DNA from: Sulfurospirillum cavolei
GTDB lineage: Bacteria; Campylobacterota; Campylobacteria; Campylobacterales; Sulfurospirillaceae
Assembly (NCBI RefSeq): GCF_000813325.1
Contig: NZ_BBQE01000002.1
Length of the DNA stretch: 64,000 nt
Strand: one strand, 5' to 3'
Numbering within the stretch: position 1 is the stretch's first letter; each line of letters starts with the position of its first letter. The translations under genes and the position numbers were made by a program. The notes beneath the pieces are model-generated. The model was given only the letters and a program-made list of their open reading frames with translations, was not told the DNA's origin and searched no databases. Shown here piece by piece: positions 43,001 through 50,778 of this stretch.

Positions 43001-44656
43001 TTGCAACTGGAAACGACTTTGAACAATCCTTATGCCCATCATTATCAACTTTTAATTAAAAATATTCTCAATGCACCTATCTATTACAATCCCGAACAAG
43101 AGATCGTTTACCGCACGGATACGCGCCTAAGCTACGCACAGTTTAAAGAACGCGTACACCGATTGGCTAACATGTTAAGTGATTTGGGCATTAAAGCCGG
43201 AGACACGGTTGCGGTCATGGACTATGATTCGCATCGCTATTTGGAGTGTTATTTTGCGATTCCGATGATCGGCGCAATTTTACATATGATCAATATTCGC
43301 CTCTCGTCGGAGCAAATCCTCTATACGATCGACCATGCCGAAGACGTCATTATCTTAACGCATACCGATTTTTTGCCTGTTTTGGAGCAAATTAAAGGCA
43401 GAATCGACGTCAAAGGCTTCATCTTGTTATCCGACGAACCGGAGCTTCCCCAAACATCGCTCAACGTGAAAGGCGAATACGAAACGCTCTTGGCAAACAG
43501 CGCGCCGCATTTTGATTTTCCCGATTTTGACGAAAACATGCGCGCGACGACGTTCTACACCACCGGAACGACCGGACTTCCCAAAGGCGTCTACTTTACG
43601 CACCGACAACTCGTCCTTCACACGCTCGGCGCACTCGCAACGCTTGGAAGTGCGCCCGAGCAAGGAAACTTTCGGCAAAATGACGTCTATATGCCTATCA
43701 CTCCGATGTTTCACGTTCATGCGTGGGGCTTGCCTTACGTTGCGACGATGCTCGGACTGAAACAAGTTTACCCCGGACGCTACATTCCAGACCTGCTTTT
43801 AGAGCTGATCGAGAAAGAACATGTAACGTTCTCGCATTGCGTTCCGACGATTATGCATATGCTCTTTAATTCGCCGAAAATCAAAACGATGAATTTAAAA
43901 GGCTGGAAAGTCATGATCGGAGGAGCAAGCCTTCCCAAAGCTATGTGCCAAGAAGCCCTACGTCTTGGAATCGATATGTTCACGGGATACGGTATGAGCG
44001 AAACCTGTCCGATTTTAACCGTTTCGCAACTGACCGCAGAAATGCTTGAACAAGATATGGACGCACAAAGCGACATTCGCATCAAAACGGGACGCCCGAT
44101 GGGGCTTGTAGAGGTCAATGTCGTCGACGAACAGATGCGCCCGCTTCCAAGAGACGGGCACAGCACCGGAGAGATCGTCGTACGCTCGCCGTGGCTAACG
44201 CAGGGCTATTTTAAAGATCAAAAAAATTCGGAATTACTCTGGAGCGGCGGCTATTTACATACCGGCGATATGGCACATATCGATCCTTGCGGCTACGTCA
44301 AAATTACCGATCGCGTCAAAGATATTATCAAAGTCGGCGGAGAGTGGATCTCTTCTTTAGAACTCGAAGACATCATCCATCGCCACCCTAGCGTTAAAGA
44401 AGTCGCCGTAATCGGGATCGCCGATGAAAAATGGGGAGAGCGCCCTTTAGCACTTGTCGTAGTCGATCCGAACAAAAACATCGACGAAAAAGAGTTGCTT
44501 TTTCATGCCAAAGAGTTTATAAAAAAAGGTATTATGGCGCGAGAAAGCATGCTTTTAAAAGTTAAATTCGTTGAAAGTATCGATAAAACGAGCGTCGGAA
44601 AAATCAACAAACGCGAACTACGCAAAAAATACGCTCCGCCGGTTGCGCAACGCTAA
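43001..44656 (+). CDS. Fatty acyl-CoA ligase, AMP-forming
   Basis: 551 residues of the acyl-adenylate family. P-loop is FYTTGTTGLPKGVYFTH, the A5 motif is TGYGMSETCP, A7 is YLHTGDMAHIDPCGYVKITDRVKDIIKVGGEW, and the C-terminal Lys is in VGKINKRELR. It resembles AlkK-type medium/long-chain acyl-CoA ligases, but chain length cannot be read from sequence. Start is TTG at 43001 with TAGGAGAAACCC upstream. Its stop overlaps the convergent recR stop by 4 nt. Confidence 0.88.
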   Translation: MQLETTLNNPYAHHYQLLIKNILNAPIYYNPEQEIVYRTDTRLSYAQFKERVHRLANMLSDLGIKAGDTVAVMDYDSHRYLECYFAIPMIGAILHMINIRLSSEQILYTIDHAEDVIILTHTDFLPVLEQIKGRIDVKGFILLSDEPELPQTSLNVKGEYETLLANSAPHFDFPDFDENMRATTFYTTGTTGLPKGVYFTHRQLVLHTLGALATLGSAPEQGNFRQNDVYMPITPMFHVHAWGLPYVATMLGLKQVYPGRYIPDLLLELIEKEHVTFSHCVPTIMHMLFNSPKIKTMNLKGWKVMIGGASLPKAMCQEALRLGIDMFTGYGMSETCPILTVSQLTAEMLEQDMDAQSDIRIKTGRPMGLVEVNVVDEQMRPLPRDGHSTGEIVVRSPWLTQGYFKDQKNSELLWSGGYLHTGDMAHIDPCGYVKITDRVKDIIKVGGEWISSLELEDIIHRHPSVKEVAVIGIADEKWGERPLALVVVDPNKNIDEKELLFHAKEFIKKGIMARESMLLKVKFVESIDKTSVGKINKRELRKKYAPPVAQR

Positions 44657-45222
44657 ATCTTCGTACGCGCTTCCAAGGCTTTGGATAAAGAGAGCATATC
44701 GACGTTTTCAAGATGCACGCCCGTGGGGACGCCTTGCGCGATTTTCGTAAAATGAAGCGCATACGCTTTGAGCTTATCTTCGATAAACAAAATCAACGCG
44801 TCGCTCGCCAAAGAGGGTGTCAGGGCGAAAATAACCTCTTTGACGCCCTCTTGGACGATCGATTCCAATTTAACAAGCGTCTCTTCTTCTAGATCGCCTA
44901 AGACGAAATAATGCCCGTCGAAGAGTTTGTGCTCTTCTAAAACAAAAATATCTTTGGCGCTTTCGACGATGCAAAGCGTTTGAATATCCCGACGTTCGTC
45001 CAAACAGATATCGCAAATTTCATGCTCGCTCAAAGCACCGCATCGCTCGCATTTGCGAATCGATTTGACTGCGCTTTCGATTGCGTTGGAAAGCTTCATG
45101 GCGGCAAAAGCGTCGTTTAAAACCAGATGGTACGCGAAACGAAGCGCGGATTTTTTTCCGACGGTCGGTAACGACTCGAACGCTTCGACGAGTTTGTTAA
45201 ACTTTTCCAAACCTCGCATCAT
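44653..45222 (-). CDS. recR: Recombination protein RecR
   Basis: 189 residues, about ten shorter than E. coli RecR. The N-terminal helix-hairpin-helix has LPTVGKKSALRFAYHL, the zinc site is CERC...CDIC near residue 57, and the Toprim domain includes LCIVESAKDIFVLEE and TKIAQGVPTG. It works with RecO to load RecA at gaps. Its start lies within the stop of the sensor kinase gene (ATGATG), indicating cotranscription. Confidence 0.93.
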   Translation of the reverse strand: MMRGLEKFNKLVEAFESLPTVGKKSALRFAYHLVLNDAFAAMKLSNAIESAVKSIRKCERCGALSEHEICDICLDERRDIQTLCIVESAKDIFVLEEHKLFDGHYFVLGDLEEETLVKLESIVQEGVKEVIFALTPSLASDALILFIEDKLKAYALHFTKIAQGVPTGVHLENVDMLSLSKALEARTKI

Positions 45223-46466
45223 CCCCGCGCTCCTTTGGAAAAATCGATGCTAAACTGATGCAAGCCATCTTCATACGTATATGCCGCTTCAAGCCCGTGC
45301 TGGCGAAGAATATTTTGCACGATGTAAAGCCCCAATCCCAAACTGCTTCCGCACGCTTTTGAACCGGAAACAAAAGGTTGAAAATACTCGTTAATTCCCA
45401 TTTTCAGGGCTTCTCCTTTATTAGCGACGATCAAAGTTTGCTCTTTGGAGCGCAAAAAGAGCGTATGATCTAAGCTATGTTTGAGCGCATTGTCCATCAA
45501 GTTTTTAATCGCCAACGCCATTAAATCAAAATCAACCGTCACGAGAAAATCGAACTCTCCTTCGATTTTAATCTGCTCTTCGCGTTTTTTAGCGTCCAAC
45601 ATCAATAAATCCAATGCCTGATCCACGACGTTGGAGAGTGCAACTTCTTGCAGATGAAGCTCGCAACGCTCCGAGGCGATTTGTTCGATCTTCGAAAATT
45701 CCGCTATCAGCAAATCCAGCCGTTCAAACACGCCGACCAAACGTTTTTTGGCCGTTTCGTCTTCGAGCATCTCCGTAATAATCCGCCCTTTGCCGATCGG
45801 CGTTTTAAGCTCGTGCATAATCGTGCGTAAAAAAAGTTGTCGTGCACCGATTAGGTCGCGGATTTTCTTCGCCGCGCGATCAAACTCGTTGGCGACTTCG
45901 CCGATTTCATCATGCGAATTGCTTTTGCATTCGATTTGCAAATCACCGCTCGCAAATCGTCTGATTTGAGAACTTAAGGTTTTTAAAGGAGCGATACTTC
46001 GGAAAATCGAAATGTACATGTAGAGTAAGATCAGCAAAGCAATCGCGAAAACGAACCATAAACTTTCGTTGAAATTTTTATAGTCTTGGCTTTCCAAAAG
46101 CACGCTCGATTCGAAATTGTCGATAAAAAGATAATATCGGTCGTTGTAAACGATGGACGAAAAACGGCTAATCGGGGAGAGTTTTTGAAAGATAACGACG
46201 CCGCGTTCCAAAACCGAGGTACGAAGGTGCTTGCTCGTCACTTTTTTGAGGCCGAAGTTGTTAAAATACTCTTCTATATCGCCGGGCTGAACGTTATTGC
46301 GATACATCACCAACAGGTAATTGACCGATTGAATTTGGCGTTGTTTCATATTTTCGAGGTTGCGTTCGCTTTGATGGTCCAAAAGCACGCTAAAAAACAT
46401 AACCAGCAAAAAAAGCGAAAGGAAGAAGATCGTACTGATCTTCACTAAAATCGAATTTTTGATCAT
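45219..46466 (-). CDS. ArsS-like membrane sensor histidine kinase
   Basis: 415 residues. Helix 1 (about 9-28), a periplasmic sensor loop of about 110 residues, helix 2 (about 135-157), and a HAMP domain precede the phosphoacceptor His218 in RTIMHELKTPIGKGRI, a motif typical of the Campylobacterota ArsS family. The ATPase domain has NLMDNALKHS and a G-box LGLGLYIVQNIL. It overlaps the regulator gene by 4 nt. H. pylori ArsS responds to acid. The signal here is unknown, but the nearby Spy-like gene suggests envelope or metal stress. Confidence 0.88.
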   Translation of the reverse strand: MIKNSILVKISTIFFLSLFLLVMFFSVLLDHQSERNLENMKQRQIQSVNYLLVMYRNNVQPGDIEEYFNNFGLKKVTSKHLRTSVLERGVVIFQKLSPISRFSSIVYNDRYYLFIDNFESSVLLESQDYKNFNESLWFVFAIALLILLYMYISIFRSIAPLKTLSSQIRRFASGDLQIECKSNSHDEIGEVANEFDRAAKKIRDLIGARQLFLRTIMHELKTPIGKGRIITEMLEDETAKKRLVGVFERLDLLIAEFSKIEQIASERCELHLQEVALSNVVDQALDLLMLDAKKREEQIKIEGEFDFLVTVDFDLMALAIKNLMDNALKHSLDHTLFLRSKEQTLIVANKGEALKMGINEYFQPFVSGSKACGSSLGLGLYIVQNILRQHGLEAAYTYEDGLHQFSIDFSKGARG

Positions 46467-47134
46467 CCGACCAGCTTATAGCCGATGCCCCGCACCGAGT
46501 GAATGTGTTCGGGATTTTTAGAATCGTCGTTGATTTTTGTACGAAGTCGCCCGATAATCACGTCCAAACTCTTCGACCCTTTGTCTTTCAGGGATTTGCA
46601 GTTATACACCAGCTGTTCTCTGGAAATCGAAAAACCGTTTTGCTTGATCATATAGGAGAGAATCTCGTATTCTGCCGGCGTCAAACTCAAAACTTCGCCT
46701 TTAAACGAAATTTCATGGCGTTTCTCGTCGACGGCGAAGACGCTACTGTTCGCTTGTTCTTCTTGCGTCGTGCTCTTTTTATAGCGGCGAATCAAGCTTT
46801 GAATACGCGCGTACATCTCTTTGGGGTCGTAAGGTTTGGGAAGATAATCGTCCGCACCGATTTGAAGACCGATCACTTTATCGCTAATGTCGCTACGAGC
46901 CGAAGAGATAATAATCGGAATGTCGTATTTGGCAACGACCTCTTTACACACTTCAAGCCCGTCCATTCCCGGAAGCGTTAAATCCAAAATCAACAAGTCG
47001 TACTTTTTAATTCCGGCACTCAGCCCCAAATACGGATCGGCATAATTGGTAATTTTAATATTGTACTTTGCCAAATACTCGCCGAGCAACTCCGCAAATT
47101 CTTCGTCGTCTTCAATCATTAAGACATTAATCAT
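46463..47134 (-). CDS. OmpR-family response regulator, ArsR-like
   Basis: 223 residues. Receiver domain with MIEDDEE, phosphoacceptor Asp51 in LLILDLTLPGMDG and Lys in YLPKPYDPKEM. The winged-helix domain ends SVRGIGYKLVG. It is paired by 4-nt overlap with the ArsS-like kinase and has its own -10 box upstream. A helically phased TTAAC array upstream of the Spy-like gene is a plausible target. Confidence 0.9.
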   Translation of the reverse strand: MINVLMIEDDEEFAELLGEYLAKYNIKITNYADPYLGLSAGIKKYDLLILDLTLPGMDGLEVCKEVVAKYDIPIIISSARSDISDKVIGLQIGADDYLPKPYDPKEMYARIQSLIRRYKKSTTQEEQANSSVFAVDEKRHEISFKGEVLSLTPAEYEILSYMIKQNGFSISREQLVYNCKSLKDKGSKSLDVIIGRLRTKINDDSKNPEHIHSVRGIGYKLVG

Positions 47135-47160
47135 TCGTGTCCTTAATTTTGCTTTTTAGA

Positions 47161-47166
47161 ATTATA
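47161..47166 (-). promoter_or_regulatory. -10 box of the ArsRS-like operon
   Basis: The minus strand reads TCTGTATAATTCT, a perfect TATAAT about 30 bases before the regulator start, just downstream of the spy terminator hairpin. Confidence 0.6.
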
Positions 47167-47181
47167 CAGAATTTTTGAAGA

Positions 47182-47205
47182 AGAAGGCTTTGCAAAAAGC
47201 CTTCT
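47182..47205 (-). terminator. Terminator after the Spy-like gene
   Basis: A perfect 10-bp stem AGAAGGCTTT / AAAGCCTTCT with a 4-base loop is followed on minus by TCTTC. It separates the spy-like transcript from the two-component operon, though some read-through is possible because the tail is only partly U-rich. Confidence 0.65.
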
Positions 47206-47226
47206 AGAAAGAGCGTGGATTGAGGT

Positions 47227-47724
47227 CTATTTTTGCGGAGCTTCCGGAGCTTTGGGCATCATAGGACGTTGCGGTCGTTCGCTCATGATTTTTTTAAGCT
47301 CGGCGCGTTGATCTTTGGTTAAAATCGAAAACGCTTTTTCTAAAAAATCGGCTTCAAGCGTCACGCGTTTGTCGTTCATCTCGTTACGTAACTTGATAAA
47401 CGCTTTTTTATCGAACGTATCCGCGCTCATCAACTCTTGCATTTTTTGCATGCTTTTAGGATCGTGTAGTTTTGCCATTTCCAGTTTCATTTCGCTGCGC
47501 AAAACGTTCAATTTATAGCGTTGATCGTCGCTTAAATCCAAACGATCAAACATCATTCCCGCCATCATGCCTCTCTCTCCGCCGTGCATCATCATGCCGC
47601 CTTGCATCATCGGAGACATCATTCCCCCTTGCATACCGCCTTGGCATTGGCTACTTCCAAATGCAAATGCACCTGTCGTTCCTAAAGCAACTAATGTTGC
47701 TAGGGCTAAAATCGTTCGTTTCAT
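47227..47724 (-). CDS. Met-rich Spy/CpxP-like periplasmic protein
   Basis: 165 residues. A signal peptide (1-21) is followed by a Gly/Met/His-rich stretch (about 28-57, with runs such as MMQGGMMMHGG), then a helical LTxxQ-type domain with two imperfect repeats (LDLSDDQRYKLNVLRSEM and FSILTKDQRAELKKIM). The Met/His tract could bind Cu or other soft metals. CpxP/Spy proteins are chaperones or feedback inhibitors of envelope-stress kinases. It lies upstream of an ArsRS-like pair on the same strand, separated by a terminator. Confidence 0.8.
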   Translation of the reverse strand: MKRTILALATLVALGTTGAFAFGSSQCQGGMQGGMMSPMMQGGMMMHGGERGMMAGMMFDRLDLSDDQRYKLNVLRSEMKLEMAKLHDPKSMQKMQELMSADTFDKKAFIKLRNEMNDKRVTLEADFLEKAFSILTKDQRAELKKIMSERPQRPMMPKAPEAPQK

Positions 47725-47770
47725 CGTGACTCCTTTAAAAGTTTGATACTGAAATAGTAATACACCGCTT

Positions 47771-47807
47771 TTAACCGTCCTTTAATCGTTTGTTAACCAA
47801 CCTTAAC
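47771..47807. promoter_or_regulatory. Four phased TTAAC/T direct repeats
   Basis: TTAAC at 47771, TTAAT at 47782, TTAAC at 47793 and TTAAC at 47803 are spaced 11, 11 and 10 bases, one helical turn each. OmpR-family regulators bind direct repeats with this period. The array is 47-83 bases upstream of the spy-like start and about 70 bases before dnaJ, and an OmpR-type regulator gene lies next door. Confidence 0.55.
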
Positions 47808-47877
47808 AACCAAAATTTAATCTACTTTTTGGTAAACTTTTTCTCTTCTAAAAAACTTACATGTAAAGAGAATAGAC

Positions 47878-49011
47878 GTGGAATTAGATTATTACGAAGT
47901 ATTGGAAATTACCCGAAGTGCCGATTCGGGCGAGATTAAAAAAGCGTATCGCAAACTAGCCCTTCAATACCACCCCGATCGCAATCAAGGCGACAAAGCG
48001 GCGGAAGAAAAATTTAAAGCCATCAATGAAGCCTATCAAGTTTTAAGCGACGAGCAAAAACGCGCAACCTACGATCGTTACGGTAAAGCAGGACTGGACA
48101 GTCAAGGCTTTAGCCACTTCTCCGATATGCGTTACGAAGATATTATGGGCGATTTGGGCTCTATTTTCGAATCGGTTTTCGGCGGAGGATTCGGCGGCGG
48201 CGGTTTTGGCGGCGGGAGCAACAAGCAAAGTCGAAAATACAACCTCGATTTGGAAGCCGAAGTGACGTTGGCATTTAACGAAGCGATCTTCGGTACGAAA
48301 AAAGAGGTCGTTTTTTCCTATAAAAAACCCTGCGACACCTGCGAAGGCACGGGAAGCAAAGACAAATCCAAAGCGACATGTAAAGAGTGTAAAGGTAAAG
48401 GTCAAGTCTTTTACCGCCAAGGTTTTATGACCTTTTCGCAAACCTGCCCCGCATGTAACGGCAAAGGAACGGTCGTCACCAATCCGTGCCCCGATTGTCG
48501 CGGCAAAGGATTTAGCCAAGTCGAGGACAAAGTCACCATCGACATTCCCGAAGGTATCGACAATAACAACCGCATTCGCGTCGCCGGACGCGGTAACGTG
48601 GACGAAAGAGGAACGCGAGGCGACTTGTATATTTTGGTTCGCGTCAAAGAGGACGAACACTTTGTGCGCCACAACGACGACATTTACATCGAAGTGCCCG
48701 TTTTCTTTACGCAAGTCGCACTCGGAGAGACGATCAAAATCCCGACGATTCGCGGCGAGACGGAACTGGAACTGCCCATAGGCGCGAAAGATAAACAACA
48801 GTTCATCTTTAAAAACGAAGGCGTTAAAAACGTCCATACCCGCCAATTCGGCAGTATGATCGCTCAAATTTCGATTCGTTATCCTAAAAAAATCACGAAA
48901 GAACAACGAGAACTGCTTGAGCAGCTACAAACGGAATTCGGCATCGAGACCAAACAAAAAGATGAAAAATTTGAGAGCGTCTTTGACAAAATCAAAAGTT
49001 GGTTTGACTAA
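47878..49011 (+). CDS. dnaJ: Chaperone DnaJ
   Basis: 377 residues. The J domain has the HPD motif in QYHPDRNQGD, then a Gly/Phe-rich region (GGGFGGGGFGGG). Four zinc-binding CxxCxGxG repeats follow (CDTCEGTG, CKECKGKG, CPACNGKG, CPDCRGKG), then the substrate-binding C-domains. It delivers clients to DnaK. Start is GTG at 47878. It is separated from the Spy-like gene by a divergent promoter region. Confidence 0.97.
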   Translation: MELDYYEVLEITRSADSGEIKKAYRKLALQYHPDRNQGDKAAEEKFKAINEAYQVLSDEQKRATYDRYGKAGLDSQGFSHFSDMRYEDIMGDLGSIFESVFGGGFGGGGFGGGSNKQSRKYNLDLEAEVTLAFNEAIFGTKKEVVFSYKKPCDTCEGTGSKDKSKATCKECKGKGQVFYRQGFMTFSQTCPACNGKGTVVTNPCPDCRGKGFSQVEDKVTIDIPEGIDNNNRIRVAGRGNVDERGTRGDLYILVRVKEDEHFVRHNDDIYIEVPVFFTQVALGETIKIPTIRGETELELPIGAKDKQQFIFKNEGVKNVHTRQFGSMIAQISIRYPKKITKEQRELLEQLQTEFGIETKQKDEKFESVFDKIKSWFD

Positions 49012-49618
49012 AACGATCGAGTACGAGGGTCACGTACTCTCCTACTCTTTGTTCGTTAACCGACGGCTTAAACATCTTTATATTACAATCGACCCTATCA
49101 AAGGGGTCATCGTCAAATCTCCTTTTAACACCATAGACACGATTGAAACGCTTCTCCTTCAAAAAGCCTCTTGGATTCTCTCCAAACTACACGCGGCACA
49201 AGAACGGACGCACATCGGCCGCTTGCTGGAAACCGAAGGAAAAATCCTCTATTTGGGTGAAGCGATCCTTTTGAGCTCTTTTCAAACGCCCGAACTTTTT
49301 TACAAAGAAAAGACTCCGCCGTTGGTGAACCGTCTGGTCGAAGAGTGGAGTTTTCTCATGGGCGTCAAACCGACGAAAGTCAGCTTCCGCCAAGCTAAAA
49401 AACGGTGGGGAAGCTGTAGCTATCGCAATGAGCTAAGCTTTAACCTCAGCCTTGCCCAACTGCCCTTAGAGTGCATCGCGTATATCGTCGTTCATGAACT
49501 CGCTCATATCACGCACAAGCACCATCAAAAAGCCTTTTGGGAGTGCGTCGCCTCTTTTATGCCGGAGTACAAAAACCACGAGATAACGCTCAAAAAATTT
49601 TCACCCTCGCTGATTTAA
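48962..49618 (+). CDS. YgjP-like M48/SprT-type metallopeptidase
   Basis: About 218 residues. The zinc-protease motif HELAHITHKHHQKAFW near the C-terminus provides HExxH plus a downstream His. The preceding RWGSCSYRNELSFNLSLAQLP is typical of YgjP/WLM proteins. Substrate is unknown. The start is uncertain: an ATG at 48962 overlaps dnaJ, while a TTG at 49005 overlaps the dnaJ stop and would give LTKTIEYEGH as N-terminus. Neither has a good Shine-Dalgarno. Translation coupling to dnaJ is likely. Confidence 0.8.
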   Translation: MKNLRASLTKSKVGLTKTIEYEGHVLSYSLFVNRRLKHLYITIDPIKGVIVKSPFNTIDTIETLLLQKASWILSKLHAAQERTHIGRLLETEGKILYLGEAILLSSFQTPELFYKEKTPPLVNRLVEEWSFLMGVKPTKVSFRQAKKRWGSCSYRNELSFNLSLAQLPLECIAYIVVHELAHITHKHHQKAFWECVASFMPEYKNHEITLKKFSPSLI

Positions 49619-49642
49619 AATTACAAAATAAAAACTTTTTAA

Positions 49643-50206
49643 TTGGCAGACTCTAACGCGTGGTTTGTCGGCGGTGAATTTGGGGGTATGAGTATTCACG
49701 GAAAAACTTCCGCATCGGCAAGTTCATCTTTTTCCGGCTATTCTTTTCGAGAAGGCAGTTCTTCGGAATCAATCGATACAACGTACGAGGCATTGAAAGT
49801 CGGTAAATATTTTGAGTACGGCAGAGTCTACGGAAGCTTTGCCTATCAAAACAAAAAAGAAGATATTAGCTCATTCACGTACGGACTTGCCTACGACTAT
49901 CTGTTCAGAAATGCTTCCGCGATCACGCCGTTTTTGGGTCTTACCGCTTCATACAGTACGTCAAAAAGCGACGATGATAACGCTAAATTACTCTCAATCG
50001 ATAAACCCAAAGGGTTCAACTACGGTGCCGAAGCCGGTTTTATCTATGCTCTCGGCGCGCATACGGAGCTCGAAATCGGCGCGCGCTATCTTTTAAGCGA
50101 TGTGGACGATACGTTTAACTATGATGACGGCACGACAAACATTCACGTCAAAAGCGAAAATGAACACTTCATTCAATACTATCTGGGATTAAACTACAAA
50201 TTCTAG
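49643..50206 (+). pseudogene. Outer-membrane beta-barrel gene lacking its signal peptide
   Basis: The frame reads ADSNAWFVGGEFGG after a nominal TTG and continues as an eight-strand OmpA/porin-like barrel with aromatic-ended strands, closing in YYLGLNYKF with the C-terminal Phe of outer-membrane proteins. It begins exactly where a mature protein would begin after signal cleavage. The codon just before the TTG is an in-frame TAA, and no signal peptide is found in other frames of the 24 bases back to the upstream gene. Without export it cannot reach the outer membrane, so it is probably a 5'-truncated remnant, or an assembly error. Confidence 0.65.
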
Positions 50207-50212
50207 CAAACC

Positions 50213-50240
50213 AAGAGAGATCGCGCAGCCGATCTCTCTT
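50213..50240. terminator. Bidirectional hairpin between convergent genes
   Basis: A perfect 11-bp stem AAGAGAGATCG / CGATCTCTCTT with a 6-base loop lies between the barrel remnant and the mntP stop, overlapping the latter. Both flanks lack a long U-run, but position between convergent genes supports a terminator role. Confidence 0.55.
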
Positions 50241-50778
50241 AAGCCGTTACGATACGTATGCCGATTGCCACTAAAACGATGCCTCCTAAGAGTTCTGCTT
50301 TACTCTCAAGCCAGTTTCCCGTGAGTTTTCCAACAAAAACGCCTAAAAAGCTCATACAAAAGGTCACGAGACCGATCAATCCGCAGGCTAAAAGCGGATT
50401 CATATCCAAGAGCATTAAGCTAAATCCCGCCGCCATAGCATCGATGCTTGTAGCAATCGCAAGCGTTAACATCAATTTATTCGTAATTTTTTGAATTTCC
50501 TCTTCGAGGTTCTCTTGCATACTTTCATACACCATTTTGGCACCGATGAGCACTAAAAGAGCAAAAGCGACGTATCGCGTATAGTGATCGATAAATCCCA
50601 ATAAGCCTTTCCCGCCGATATACCCGATCAGCGGCATTAATGCTTGAAAAATACCGAAGAAAAGCCCCGCTTTGAATGCCAATGCACCGTGCCCAGCCGC
50701 TTGTTTCGTTCCCAAGCCGATGGAAACCGCAAAGGCGTCCATGCTCAATGCCAATGCCAACGCAATCACTTCCGTCAT
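50239..50778 (-). CDS. mntP: Manganese efflux pump MntP
   Basis: About 179 residues with six membrane helices. LALALSMDAFAVSIGLG and the mirrored LAIATSIDAMAAGFSLM contain the paired Asp residues of the MntP ion path. It exports Mn2+. The ATG at 50778 overlaps the polA stop by 4 nt (ATGA). The longer start at 50793 lies inside polA. Length is normal. Confidence 0.92.
   Translation of the reverse strand: MTEVIALALALSMDAFAVSIGLGTKQAAGHGALAFKAGLFFGIFQALMPLIGYIGGKGLLGFIDHYTRYVAFALLVLIGAKMVYESMQENLEEEIQKITNKLMLTLAIATSIDAMAAGFSLMLLDMNPLLACGLIGLVTFCMSFLGVFVGKLTGNWLESKAELLGGIVLVAIGIRIVTA

Noticed and set aside
48043..48906. A 287-codon open frame antisense to dnaJ
   Set aside because: dnaJ is unambiguous. 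The antisense product is a Phe/Ala/Val-rich shadow of its repeats with no start signal.
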